A stretch of DNA of 64,000 nt. It comes from Gracilaria gracilis. Its lineage: Eukaryota; Rhodophyta; Florideophyceae; Gracilariales; Gracilariaceae. The notes below the pieces were generated by a model. That model was not told the origin of the DNA. It searched no databases and saw only the letters and a program-made list of their open reading frames with translations. Shown here in pieces: positions 21,630-32,100 of this stretch (position 1 is the first letter of the stretch; each line of letters begins with the position of its first letter). The translations under genes and the position numbers were made by a program. The stretch is taken from the NCBI GenBank assembly GCA_030374805.1, contig JARGSG010000207.1, positions 434,001 through 498,000 of the forward strand, in the 5' to 3' direction.

Positions 21630-23520
21630 ATTTCCTTGTGAAACATCGCTGTTGCAGTAGATAGATTAGCGGTAACTTTGTTTCGTCTGTTGCAATGCTT
21701 TTTAGATGAAAGCCTCGCTTTTGCCTGTGAAACTGCTTTGTAAACGACAGGACGGATATTGCGGAGAGCTTCATGGTGATGATAGAACAAAAAACAATTC
21801 ACGTCAAAACCGCGTTGACATTCTGAACAAGAGAACATTGTGTACTCTCTACGTCTGTTACTCGACAACAGACTGCAGAGAAGACAGTGAACACTCTTCC
21901 TCCCTTTGTTCTCGAGCAGCAAATGGACACACTCAGGAGAAGAGTTGCTAGCCGTACCAGCCAATGGAATGGAGTGCGATGCAGTAACGTTCGACAATGA
22001 AGCTCTTATCCGCTTGTATTCAACATGTTCCGTGACAAGCTGGTCGAATATTTGGCGTTTCATGAGCGTGGCGTCAATGATGGCCTCTCCAGGTTCTGAA
22101 ATGGCATCAAGAAGTGCATGCGCGTTGTTGATTGGTGCGTCCAAAATGAACTTCATTATACTCATCGGCACCCTTCTTTCTTTTCGTAATGTGGCAGTTG
22201 TTGAGCGGAATTGATCGAATCGGTCCACGCTGTTCATAAACAGATTATATGCCACGATGATCGAAGGTACTTGTATAGTTGTGCGTTTTAGTGAGTCCCC
22301 CCCTGTCCACCGCTGCAATGGAGACAGTCCATGAACGCAACTAACCGCGTGATTGTCCGGTTTGTGAATGCGCAAAGTAGTCGTATCCGTTAAATTCATC
22401 GTATAAAACGAAACAACGGCCCTGTCTTTGAAGACAACGGATCCTGCTTTCGGTGCAACTCTTGTTAGACCAGGAGAACCTTCGCTCTCTCCATAAACTT
22501 GAACCAATCGCCACTCTTTTCTTTGTGCCTTTTTGAGCTCCTCAATAATTTCCTTTAGCGCAGAATGGTTTATACCGTCGATATTAGTGAATTTTAAGGT
22601 ACCAAGCACCTTACATTCACCGTCACTGAGGCGATACAGCTCACGCGCTAGAATGTGCCTCCTGTAAAAGTTATCCACGACCATCAATCGCCCGTGGTCT
22701 GGTGTGGCATACAACTGGGTTTGGTGTGCCATTTGCGCACACAATGATGAAGAGGGTTTCGATTTCGGGACCAGAGTTTTGTCCAGCTTGCGTTTATTGG
22801 CTCCTCGGAGATTTCTAAATAGAGTCGTGTATATTTGCACTGGGCTCTGGCCACTTTCATTACCGAAACCATTATCCTGAAGACTATGTAAGTAAGCGTG
22901 TGACTACCCTACTTCAGCGTAGAACTTAATCCCGAAATTCACCGGTTTGCCCTTCATGTAAGACCGGGCAGCAGTGCGATCTTTGCTTCTTATTGTGTTT
23001 TGATCTAGAGAACTGACGCCAACAGGAACTACCAGAGTGGCAGCATTCCTGGCAAAATGCTCCAGGATAGGGCGGTTGGGCCACAGAGGATCCAACATAG
23101 CCACATCTTGATTATACTATGCGTATAATCTTAGTGCAGCTCGAATTTTCAGGAATATGTCTTTGCCCATGATCCTCTTGAAAAACGAATTACTCAAAAG
23201 CTCTGAGTCACACCAATAGTCTTTCAAATGATTGAGGCGATGTACAGAATTCGGAAGCTCAAGACCTAAATACGCGAGCATTTCGTCCATGCGAAGGGGT
23301 TTTACGCGCTTTCCACGTCAAATGAGTTCGTTGCTAGTCCAGGTTCTAACGCAGTTGAGATACGTGTTATTGAGAAAGAGCATGAACAAGCCCATTTCCT
23401 TCTTGTGAGCATACGCGCATTTGATAAGATGTAGTTGTTGATCCACCTTGCAAGCAAGGCGATCTTGACAGCAGTTGCACCTCCAAAAGCTGGGTTGCTA
23501 AATGCTAATTGCACGCAAGC
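21626..23520 (-). pseudogene. piggyBac transposase, one frame broken by TGA and two TAGs
   Basis: Reading down from about 23520: FMLFLNNTYLNCVRTWTSNE, a TGA (about 23308), then MDEMLAYLGLELPN and YWCDSELL (typical of the region before the core), a TAG (about 23121), then RSYMKGKPVNFGIKFYAE (first core block), a TAG at 22904-22906, then VVDNFYRR with GTLKF (second Asp), AYNLFMNSVDRFDQF (third Asp block), FILDAPINNAHALLDA, and a C-terminal zinc ribbon (CLLC, CSEC). All of these lie in one frame, so indels are absent and only nonsense codons break it. The DDE superfamily is DDE_Tnp_1_7. It belongs to a different subfamily from the relics at 3061 and 7201. Confidence 0.85.
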
Positions 23521-23591
23521 ACCCCACGCAGATTCAAGTTTGAATCAGGAGCACTGCCACCTACGAATCGTAGGTGGCAGATTGAGAACGT

Positions 23592-23937
23592 CTACTCAAT
23601 AAACAATTCCAGACTCTCTACAGGAGGTCTGGGGGCATCCGCATCTACCGCGGAACTTCCTTTGGGCCCGATCTCTTGCCTTCGCCTCTTATATTTCCTC
23701 TCAGCGCGAGCGCGTGGCGATGACGAACCTAGACGGACCAACAGTGGTTGAGACAAGTGAAGTTCACTGGCTGTCTTCCATTTCTTACAGTATGCTACGG
23801 GTTTGCACAACACTTCTTGTTCAGCAGAACCTACTGCTTGTACCAGAAAATTTTCGTCGGCATCTGCATCGAAGATACTTTGTCCTGCTTCTTGAGCATT
23901 GCATTCGTCGGTGTTGCGAGGCGCAGCGTCAACATCA
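23592..23937 (-). pseudogene. open remnant, possible N-terminal part of the piggyBac gene
   Basis: A minus-strand frame of about 115 codons without internal stop, acidic at first (DADADENF) then basic (RARAERKYKRRRQE). piggyBac proteins often begin with an acidic leader, and the position just upstream of the transposase fits, but the frame is not the same and no motif proves it. Confidence 0.3.
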
Positions 23938-24500
23938 TCTTCGCGAAAGCTTTGGGGTTAAAGTACGTGCAGTGGTGTCATTTTATTTAATGCAAAAAGT
24001 TGGCGGTAGTGTGCTGCAGGCGATCATTCCAGAGTTTCAGAATCGGTTGGTCGCATCTTTTGGCGGTTGCTATTACGTTTGCAGACTTGTACCCGCAAAT
24101 GTTCTGCTAAGACCGATAATGAATCTCGCAAATTAATTTCGCTCGGCGACATGCATAGTATATGGTGGAGCTGAAAGTACTCTTCCTGGCGATGGCTCCC
24201 TCGAGATACGAAAGCAACGCCACATGCTCCGTCTTTGGGGTTTTCCAGGAAAAGTAAAAACGACAAAGTGACAAAAAGCAGTCAATTGCTTCGCTGCGAA
24301 ACACATCGTCAGTCACTCGAGATTGTCAGAATGGAGCGGGAGTCGCAACCCCGTTTCAGAACGACAACCGTCACTGAAAGGTAAGTGCGCTGCACAAACT
24401 CTCATTTATAGTAATCAACTAAGTTACGAAATGCAACACCATCACTCTCGTTCACGACTCTAACCTCCATGTCTCTACTCCTGCTTTCATTTCTGGCGTT

Positions 24501-25646
24501 GTGCGAGGGGGCTGCAATATCGCTTTTCTGCACGATACCCATCTTATTTCCGTCCCACCGTCTCGAAGACGTATATCTAAAACGCGCAAGTTCAAAAGAA
24601 TTGCTCTTATTCGCCCCGTACGAACAGCGCTCTCCACACCATGGTACCAACTTCTCGCTTGCGGAACCAAAGATGATTTCATTACCGCGTTGACCATTAC
24701 AAAAGAATCTCTAACAAACAGGTTCCTCCCCCATTTTACACACTTACTGGGGCAACATGGATCCTCTCCGTATAGAACATCACAAGCTCGACAGGGTCGG
24801 AAGCCAATGTTAGAACCAATTGATATGCTTGAAATAGGATTGTGGTATTTGCGAACAGCGGACACAATGTACGCACTATCGCCAATCTTTGGACTTGTGC
24901 CTTCGTCAGTCAGCGCCTGGCTCGAGCTGTCACTAACCGTAATCTACGATATGGTTACCTCGAATGTGATTCCCGAGACGCGGATAGAATGACCCAAAAC
25001 TGATGAGATGAACAACTGAGCATTTCTCTTGGCGCAAGCTCGCCCTCTCACAGCTCGGTATCTCGATGACGTATTCGCTGTTACAGACGGAGCCCCAATT
25101 GAATGCTCTCCTCCGGAAGAAAGCAGAGTTCAGAACGCGTTCTACAACGCATTTACGGGAAAAGTAGAAGTCGTGAACTTGTTTGCTTGGAACTTTGCAG
25201 GAGAGCTAGTTCATGCAGCTGTTAATTACCCAGGGGCGTGGCATGACTCAAAGCTGGCTGGGTTGTCGGGTTTCTACTGGCCTCGTTTGTCTGACGCAAT
25301 GAAGCCGAAAGGGTATCGCGTTTTAGGTCACACAGCATTTGCAAACAATGTTAGCGTTACAAACGGAAAGCTTGTGCGAGCACGAAAACGAAAAGAGACG
25401 TACATATCTAGATCAGCAGAAGAGGATGCAATAGATATGGTTCTTCAGCGAATATACCCGTCCAGGCGACAAACAGCAGAATGGGGAGTGCGAGCGTTGC
25501 GCGCTCCGTTTCGTCGCCTGTCAAGCAAAAGCCCCACAGATTCATGGAAACGGCTGAGAATCCTTGCCATTTGTTGTCATCTGATGAACTTTAGAACACG
25601 CACTATTGGCCATAATCAAATCGAAACGGTGTACCGCAGGTACTAG
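24501..25646 (+). pseudogene. PIF/Harbinger transposase (DDE_Tnp_4), two in-frame TGAs
   Basis: The N-terminal part (24501-24992) has the helix-rich region that precedes the core (text MLEPIDMLEIGLWYL, FGLVPSSVSAWLE). After TGAs at 24990-24992 and 25017-25019 the same frame continues with the catalytic core: VTDGAPIECSPP (first Asp), YPGAWHDSKLAG (second Asp), and RRQTAEWGVRAL (Glu), the order typical of DDE_Tnp_4. Both stops lie where a CGA arginine codon would restore the frame, which is inference. It converges with the Myb/SANT gene below, and the two coding ends overlap by 44 bp. Harbinger elements need both proteins for transposition. Confidence 0.8.
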
Positions 25647-26499
25647 GTGGCTCCGGATTGTTGAAGGCAGCCAAGGGGTTTTCATTGATATTACGCGGTT
25701 TCTTCGGCGTACAAGGGTACGATTGCGTTGTGCCGGTTGGAGTTGAACGAAACAACGTTTGGAGCTCCTCAAGAACGATCTGACGAAACTGCGCTGCGTT
25801 TAACTCCGTCTTCTCCTGCTGCGATTTCTTTACAACTTCTGCCACTGACATCAAACTTGATGTCATCGACTCCATGTGTCTCACAACGTCAACCTGTAGT
25901 CGACGCTCAAGAGGCCAATCGAGAGGCAGACGCTTCTTCCTCTTGGCTGATGGTGCTCTTGTCGGTGTGATTTCGTCTTCTTGCTCTGCCTTTGGTTGGC
26001 CATCGGCGTCGTCATTTCAACGTCGACGACCTCCTATCACTCGCTCCAGTTTCTTCGCCGGCTCGTGGTCTTCGTTGGTTGGATTCATATTGTCGTCGCC
26101 CTGACCTAGCGCTTTTGACAAGGCCTTAGCCTGAAGATCACGGTAAATGAGTTTAGCACGCCGCACTTGTGGATGTATGGTTGGGTCCCCGGTCTTTTTG
26201 TGCACATAGGCCAGCTTGTCGAACTTGTCTTTGAAGCTGTCCACACTCCTAGTTGGTCTGTCGTTGCGCTCTGCCCAGTGGTTGAAATCACGTCTTACCA
26301 GCTCCCAATCTTCGGTTGAATGTGGCTCAATGTGCGACATAACATTAAGAAGGAAGTCCACGTCTTCCTCCCAGTAGTTGAGCGCTCTTCGTCGCGAGTG
26401 TGGGTGATCGCTTGAGCGTGATGCGCAGATTGTCATTAAAGTTTCCTTCAAGCGCTTATGGTTGTGTCGGAAGTATGCTACCTGGTAAAAAGAGGCCAT
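25603..26499 (-). pseudogene. Harbinger-associated Myb/SANT-like DNA-binding protein, one TGA
   Basis: The N-terminal half (26499-26017) contains the Myb/SANT-like pattern seen in Harbinger second proteins: NYWEEDVDFLLNVM, then DWELVRRDFNHW, SFKDKFDKLAYVHKKTGDP and VRRAKLIYRDL, the last being a feature of this family. After a TGA at 26017-26019, which follows a run of Arg codons, the same frame continues for about 137 codons through basic and Gln/Glu-rich helices to 25603. The protein would recognise the transposon ends and help the transposase into the nucleus (family knowledge). The overlap of its 3' end with the transposase gene makes the pair a unit. Confidence 0.75.
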
Positions 26500-27024
26500 T
26501 GATATGAAAAAAGTATAGGAAAGATAGAAGGCGTGGTGACTACGTTCGGAGCAAAGGCGGCACGCAAATCTTATGAGGGTAGTGAACCGAAACGCCCATG
26601 CACATGAAATGCATGATGATCAGTTCTTATGGCGCTATCTGCGGAAGTTTTGTGTGCGCAGGTTGTAAACGTTTAGGTTTCGTCAAGGTTTTGTCTTTGT
26701 CAAGATGTCACTCTGGCCTTTGCCAAAAACCCCATTGGTTTGGATTGGAAGCAAATCGCGCTACTGCCAATCACGTTTGCTCTGCTTATGTCTACTGAGG
26801 TAGACATAACCCAAGCAAACACATGTCAGGTGGACAGCCAATTATTCTCATTCACACCCATTAAAATTCCTCTGTTAAGTCTATTTTAACACACATAAGC
26901 TTTTAGTATCAAAAGGGTTAATTTCATTATTCGTGCGGCAACGACCCAGAAATCAGTGCCAACAATTCAATTTGCGGTCACAAAGAGTCTGAAATGATAT
27001 TCTCTCAGGTTTTTTGTCCTTGGG

Positions 27025-27064
27025 ATTATGATTATGATTATTATTATTATTATTATTATTATGA
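27025..27064 (+). repeat. (ATT)n microsatellite with ATG interruptions
   Basis: A run of ATT trinucleotides with a few GATT variants, at the truncated end of the transposase fragment to its right. Confidence 0.9.
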
Positions 27065-27091
27065 TTACCTTAGACACCTTGGGGAAGTTTT

Positions 27092-27622
27092 TTAATGTAT
27101 TTGCGTGCAATGAACACATCCAATGCATCTCAGAAATCCAGCCGCGCAATACTCCGCGTTGATGAAGCGTAACGCATCCAATGTTGATTTTGGATTTACG
27201 TATGTTACTCTATAGCGCCTAAATATTGCATGTAAGATTGCAAAGAAGTATTGGCGTTGAATACCTGGAGACATTCGAAACACATCGTTCATTTGCTTGA
27301 GAGAGAGATGTGTTGCAAGTCTACGTAACGATTCTGGTGTAAAGTGTGTTCTCCAAATTTGCAGCATTCTTTCGCAGTTGCAGCAATGGTTCTGCCGCAA
27401 GCAGATCGTTTTGCATTATCCAGTACAGTTGGAGAGAAATGCGAAACACTTGTCGAAAGCGTGAGGCAGGGTAGACAGAATTATTTGCAAGATAGTCATA
27501 GTATCAATGAGAGGGGTTTCTGCAGACTGTAACACTTCCTGGAACTCTTCTAGAGCAGACGGAAGAGTTCGCGTAGGCTTCGCGAGGAAGCTCAACAACG
27601 GCAATGGTTGATTGAGGAGCAA
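27092..27622 (-). pseudogene. truncated Harbinger-type transposase, Plant_tran-like N-terminal part
   Basis: Read from 27622: a helical leader (SALEEFQEVLQSAETP), a TAA at 27416-27418, then in the same frame ESLRRLATHLSLKQMNDVF, RFINAEYCAAGFLRCIGCVHCTQIH. The last phrase matches the GFpGciGsiDcmH block that opens the catalytic core in the Plant_tran branch of PIF/Harbinger transposases, but the expected Asp is replaced by His. The gene stops there, next to the ATT repeat, so the catalytic core is missing. Confidence 0.6.
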
Positions 27623-27726
27623 AGGTTTCCTCGTTGCTCGAGAGGTTGTAGTCCTCGTCAGAGAACGATTAACTCATAATGTGAAACTGAGTGATTGACC
27701 TTTACCGTCACGGTAAAGGGCTGAGA

Positions 27727-27955
27727 TGTAGCCATATCAGGCGCCAGCCCAACTGCGTGGGTGGCACCTTGCAAGAGACTACGGGAACGGTAACTATAGA
27801 CGTAGACAGACTGTCTTTGTCTTCAGAGGAGTAGTCGTAGAGTAGTATGAAAGGGAAAGACAGAGAAGCAACTCTCTTTTGACCAGTACACACACTCAGT
27901 CATCAACAACAAGCATCATTTTATTCAACCTTTCATCTGCGCACTTTGCGCCACA
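27727..27955 (+). repeat. Copia 5' LTR
   Basis: 229 bp. Compared with the 3' LTR, the TATAAAAG-like box has become TATGAAAG (about 27847), so promoter function is probably weakened here. Confidence 0.9.
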
Positions 27956-28349
27956 TTCCCGAGTTAAGCCACATTTCTGCGCACCGAGCCTACTCTGCAG
28001 TCTACTCCTACCCAGTACTAGTTCACCTATAGTGTCTTTTACTGCATTCGAGCCTGCTGTCTCTAAGACAAAGAGTTTAAAGTAAGTTTTACTGCTCAAA
28101 ACACTCGCTACGACTGCGTACTAACCCTACGTTTTCCTACCCAGTGTCATCCTCTTCGGAGTACCCTTTCCCTCCGGAGACCCCCCTTTACCCCGCTGTT
28201 TTGGATTTGGAAGCCATCGAAGTCGATCCCTACATTAAGGCCAATTGCTACTGCCCGTCCACACCCTCGCCGCTACGGCTGTCACCCGCCTCGTCTGACG
28301 AACCCCTCCACGCCGGTCCCACCTCTCCAGGGCCCTCCAACGCAGCGCC

Positions 28350-28868
28350 TTGCCCAGTCACCCCCGCGTGGTCCACCGCGTCTGCCGACGACGACGGATT
28401 TCGAAAGTCAGCCTCGCTGCCGCCTCCTCCCCGGCCGCACAAACGCCGCACCCCAGACACGTGCCACGGCGCATCGAGACACATCCATCCTACCCCGGCA
28501 TTGTTGCCGGTGCAACACGGCGCGTCACCCCCCTACAGTATCGCTGCAGCCTTGATATCACCCCCACGCGGCATAAAACGCATCGGCGCCGGCGCCGCCA
28601 TACACATCGAACGCGTGGCAATCACAAGCTAAAACGAAAAGTAAAAAATAAGAAAATTTTTATTTGCGACTGCGGATCTGTCAGCTATACTCGGGCAACT
28701 TATAGGGTGCACTTGAAGGGCGGGAAGCATCAAGCTTACACACGCCGGACCGTCCCCATGGACCAGAGGTCGTGTGGACCTTGTGGACAGTCATTCAACA
28801 CGAAGATCGACTTGGACCGCCACCGCTTAGGCCGCCGCCACCGAAGTGTTGTAAATAAGCTCAAGTAA
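28350..28868 (+). CDS. leader ORF with two matrin/U1-type C2H2 fingers
   Basis: Lies between the 5' LTR and gag. The distal part contains two zinc-finger patterns: C-x-C-x12-H-x5-H beginning ICDCGSVSYTRATYR, and C-x2-C-x12-H-x5-H beginning CGPCGQSFNTKIDLDRH. The x5 spacing between histidines is that of U1C/matrin-type fingers that bind RNA or nucleic acid. The upstream part is Pro/Arg/His-rich. An overlapping frame (28144-28632, starting GTG) encodes a Pro/Ser-rich protein; codon wobble does not tell me which is used upstream, and one frameshift would join the Pro-rich part to the fingers. No gag zinc knuckle is involved. A role in packaging or nuclear entry would be speculation. Confidence 0.55.
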   Translation: MPSHPRVVHRVCRRRRISKVSLAAASSPAAQTPHPRHVPRRIETHPSYPGIVAGATRRVTPLQYRCSLDITPTRHKTHRRRRRHTHRTRGNHKLKRKVKNKKIFICDCGSVSYTRATYRVHLKGGKHQAYTRRTVPMDQRSCGPCGQSFNTKIDLDRHRLGRRHRSVVNKLK

Positions 28869-29167
28869 ATTAGTTCTCTCACACATTTAGCTATACTTTA
28901 TTTATCTATTCTAGCTTGTTCCATATGAACTTCTTGAAAACTACAAAAACCCAAGTCAAAAGCATAAAACCCCTGAAAAGAATAACAAAAAATACAAAAA
29001 ACGTTAAAAAGCAATAAATTATAGCGTATTATTTTGAAATTAGCCAATATTTTGAAAATTTCAGAGTATAATAATTTATTTTTTTATAATGTTTTTGAAG
29101 TTTAATTTTTTCAGTAGAAAAAAACTTGAAAATTTCAAGAATGGTTTAAAACTCTCAAACCCCTCCT
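28869..29167 (+). other. AT-rich spacer between leader ORF and gag
   Basis: About 300 bp of very AT-rich sequence with A- and T-runs and no gene. It may act as an internal untranslated or entry region of the element (inference). Confidence 0.4.
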
Positions 29168-32100
29168 ATGCTTCGCTTAAGGACCCCAAGTGCCCCTCCG
29201 AAGAACTCACAGCAGGCAGTAGGACGAAACCCAACCGGTTCGCACCCCGAATCAGGATCAACCGCTGGACTTTTAAACCCAGGACCTTCCAAACCAGAAG
29301 CTTCCACAAGGACCCCAATCAATCGTAACACGGGCTCGTCTAGTTCCCCGATGCCTACGAATAACGTTTCAATTCATCGTCACTCCACTCTCCCTTCGGG
29401 TACTACCCTTAATCCTCCGCTTCGTTCACCCTTTCCTGCCCCGCGATCATCAATTCCCCACATTTCTCAATATGGGCCATCAAATATTCACACGAACTTT
29501 TTTGGAGAACATTTGATCATACACAATGAACCGCAGCCTAATCTTTGGGAAGCTATTCGATCCTATCAACTATATATTCCAAACCTCACCGGAAATCAAA
29601 TTGTTCGAGAACTTCGCAATGATTGCACACCCGAGCAGTTATTTCAGCACAAATTAACTCAAAATCTGAGTCTATTCAGCTCTTTGGCTAGGCTGATTAA
29701 TCGAGTTGGTGGAAACCTGTCCATTAATTCAAATCGTACACTCCCTCCTCTTGCTCATACAATTTATATCAACCATGAAGATATTAATACAGCTATAAAA
29801 TTACTTGACGACTCACAAGCCATTCTCCCGCCACAGGCACAACCACCTGTTGAGAATCCTATTTCTTTCGGCCTTGTTGACCCCCTTTTTACTGGTACAA
29901 TCCCTCCCACCACCAATTCCCCTCCTGAAGAACCTGCGCATTTCAACACCATACACATTCGAACTCATCGTCAAAATTCTCAGGACCACCCTCCTAATCG
30001 GAATGAGTCAAAGCCTAATAACTCAAAATTAACACACAGTGTGGCAATGCGCTTCAAAGACAAGTCCTCTAAAGTTTCTGGAGCAATTGGTGAATCCTGG
30101 GAAGAATTCTTTACGGAATACAAATTAGCCCTGGCTCACTACGATGTTCCCTCGGATAGGCAAATTTCCTTTATGCACCATATCCTTCGTGACAAGGCTA
30201 AGAGATTTTTCTTGCAAAAGATATTCGATCGTGTTGATTCACTCGATATGGCAAGTGATCTCATGGAAAATCAATACAATTCTACTGCACGGAAGAAACG
30301 AATTGAAAACCAATTGAACGCCATCCGTTTTGAAAGTTACGAGAAAAACGAAGGCAGCAGTACCAAGGCTTTGGAAACACTTGAAGCTGACATTTCTAAA
30401 CTTGCACCGCAAGGTCCTGCTAATTGTTAGTCTGAAGCCTGTCGTATTGGATTTATCCGTAAGGCCGTTGTCGGCAACACTTGGGCTACTCTCCCCTTTG
30501 CAAGTTTGGATACTGAACAGCTTAACTTCCAAGAATTCTACACCCAATTGGAATGTGCCATCCAACGTGAGAATGAAGAGAAGATAGCTCGGAAGAAAAC
30601 AAACCCATTTGGTTCCTCATCCAAGTCCGAACTGTTCGACACAAATTACAATTCTGGCCCTCCCGCTCGTTACGGTCGATACAAGCATAGTCGAAAGAAC
30701 TATCGAAACAACTATCGCTTCCGCAAGAATGTAATCTGCTTTGGATGTGGTGAAGAAGGTCACGTAATCAGAAATTGTAAGAACCCCCAGGATCTCTCCA
30801 CAGTCGCCTCCCGTAAGGTACAACATCTTCAATGTTCTGGTAAACTCAACTCACAGAACAAAGCCCTCAAACACGTACTGTACGAGCTTCGCACCCAAAC
30901 CCAGGATGGTAGTGAGGATGAATCAGATTTTGAAGACCCGAACACATTCTTCGAAACAAAAGATGTGCCCGATGATGCCTTAGAGGCTAATGACGAAGGA
31001 GATTCTGACTCCGACGAAATCATTGACGAACAGCCCAATCCTTTCAAGAGTTGCTACATGCAATTTGACATCGACAACTCCACCTCACCTCTGGACTTTG
31101 GCCAAACTCGCAAAGACGCACTGAAACGCAAACTTCACAGTGTTCCAAAAGGTACAGCACATAAACTCCGAAGATATTTGAAACGCAAATTTACGTGTTT
31201 TTTGGTATCAAGGGACGATTTGGAATTCTCTTGTAATCAGGAATTTATTGGTGGATGTCTCGATATTGGCGCACAACGCTCTGTCATTGGTCATAAGCAA
31301 GCTAAAGCATATTGCACCAAGTACGGTATCGAAATGAAGAAACGCAAAAGCAACATTTTGTTCCGTTTGGAAGACAACATTTTCAACAGCATTGCCCAAA
31401 TCCCCATCCGAATTTTCGCACCGCAAGGACGCATCATAAAGCTAACGGTCGACGTTATTGATTGTGATATCCCATTTCTACTTGGCCTAGACTTCCTTGA
31501 TTGAGAAAAGATCTACGTCAATAATGTCGACAACCTGTTGGTGTGCAAGAATGGATGGGAAATGCATTTGACACGTAAATTAGGACACATCTATCTCGAG
31601 ATGAATGAATTCCAAACATTATTCAGCAAAAATGAATTACGTCGTTTGCATCTTCACTTCTATCATCCATCAGTGGAAAAGCTCTTCAATCTCCTCAAAC
31701 GAGCTAAACCTGTAGTGCAATGGCCCAAAGGGGAAAGAACCACGAAGACGTTCGGGATCTCCCTCACACGAGGTAGCACAGCAAGCAGAACCCTTCCAGG
31801 GGATGACACGACAGAGTCGGTTTGTAAGGCCGAGGCCACCCTTCACGCCAGGCGTAGGAAGGTAAACCTGAAGGTTGGATCCGTGTAAACGGTGTGTATC
31901 CTCAGATGAAGCGGTGTTTCCACAGAGGTGGCAAGCGTGGCCGAGTGCCAGCACAAGCCGCGGGTCGCGGAAAACAACCCGAAAAGAAAGGGGAAAAGAC
32001 GGAGAAGTCACGAGAGTGACTAAGGAAAACGGCAAAGCCGGGGGACACCTTATACAAGGGCGAAACGCGACAACGGTTGGTAGAATACTCCCAAACTGGG

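Larger units (their letters stand above)
20883..26921. mobile_element. piggyBac element with TTAA ends, carrying a Harbinger-type pair
   Basis: Left end: TTAA at 20883-20886 followed by CCCTTTTGACCCTAAAA. Right end: the inverse, ending TTTTAGTATCAAAAGGG then TTAA at 26918-26921. TTAA duplication with CCCT-type tips is the hallmark of piggyBac. Just inside each end lies a hairpin with a CTTATGTC/GACATAAG-type stem (about 20910-20935 and 26788-26812). The element contains its own transposase (21626 to about 23520, minus) and a small convergent ORF (21192-21629). The PIF/Harbinger transposase and Myb/SANT gene at 24501-26499 most likely belong to a second element nested inside, though I could not find its terminal repeats. 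Confidence 0.75.

Noticed and set aside
23714..24136. 140-codon plus-strand ORF
   Set aside because: Largely opposite the minus-strand remnant 23592-23937, with no domain and an odd composition.
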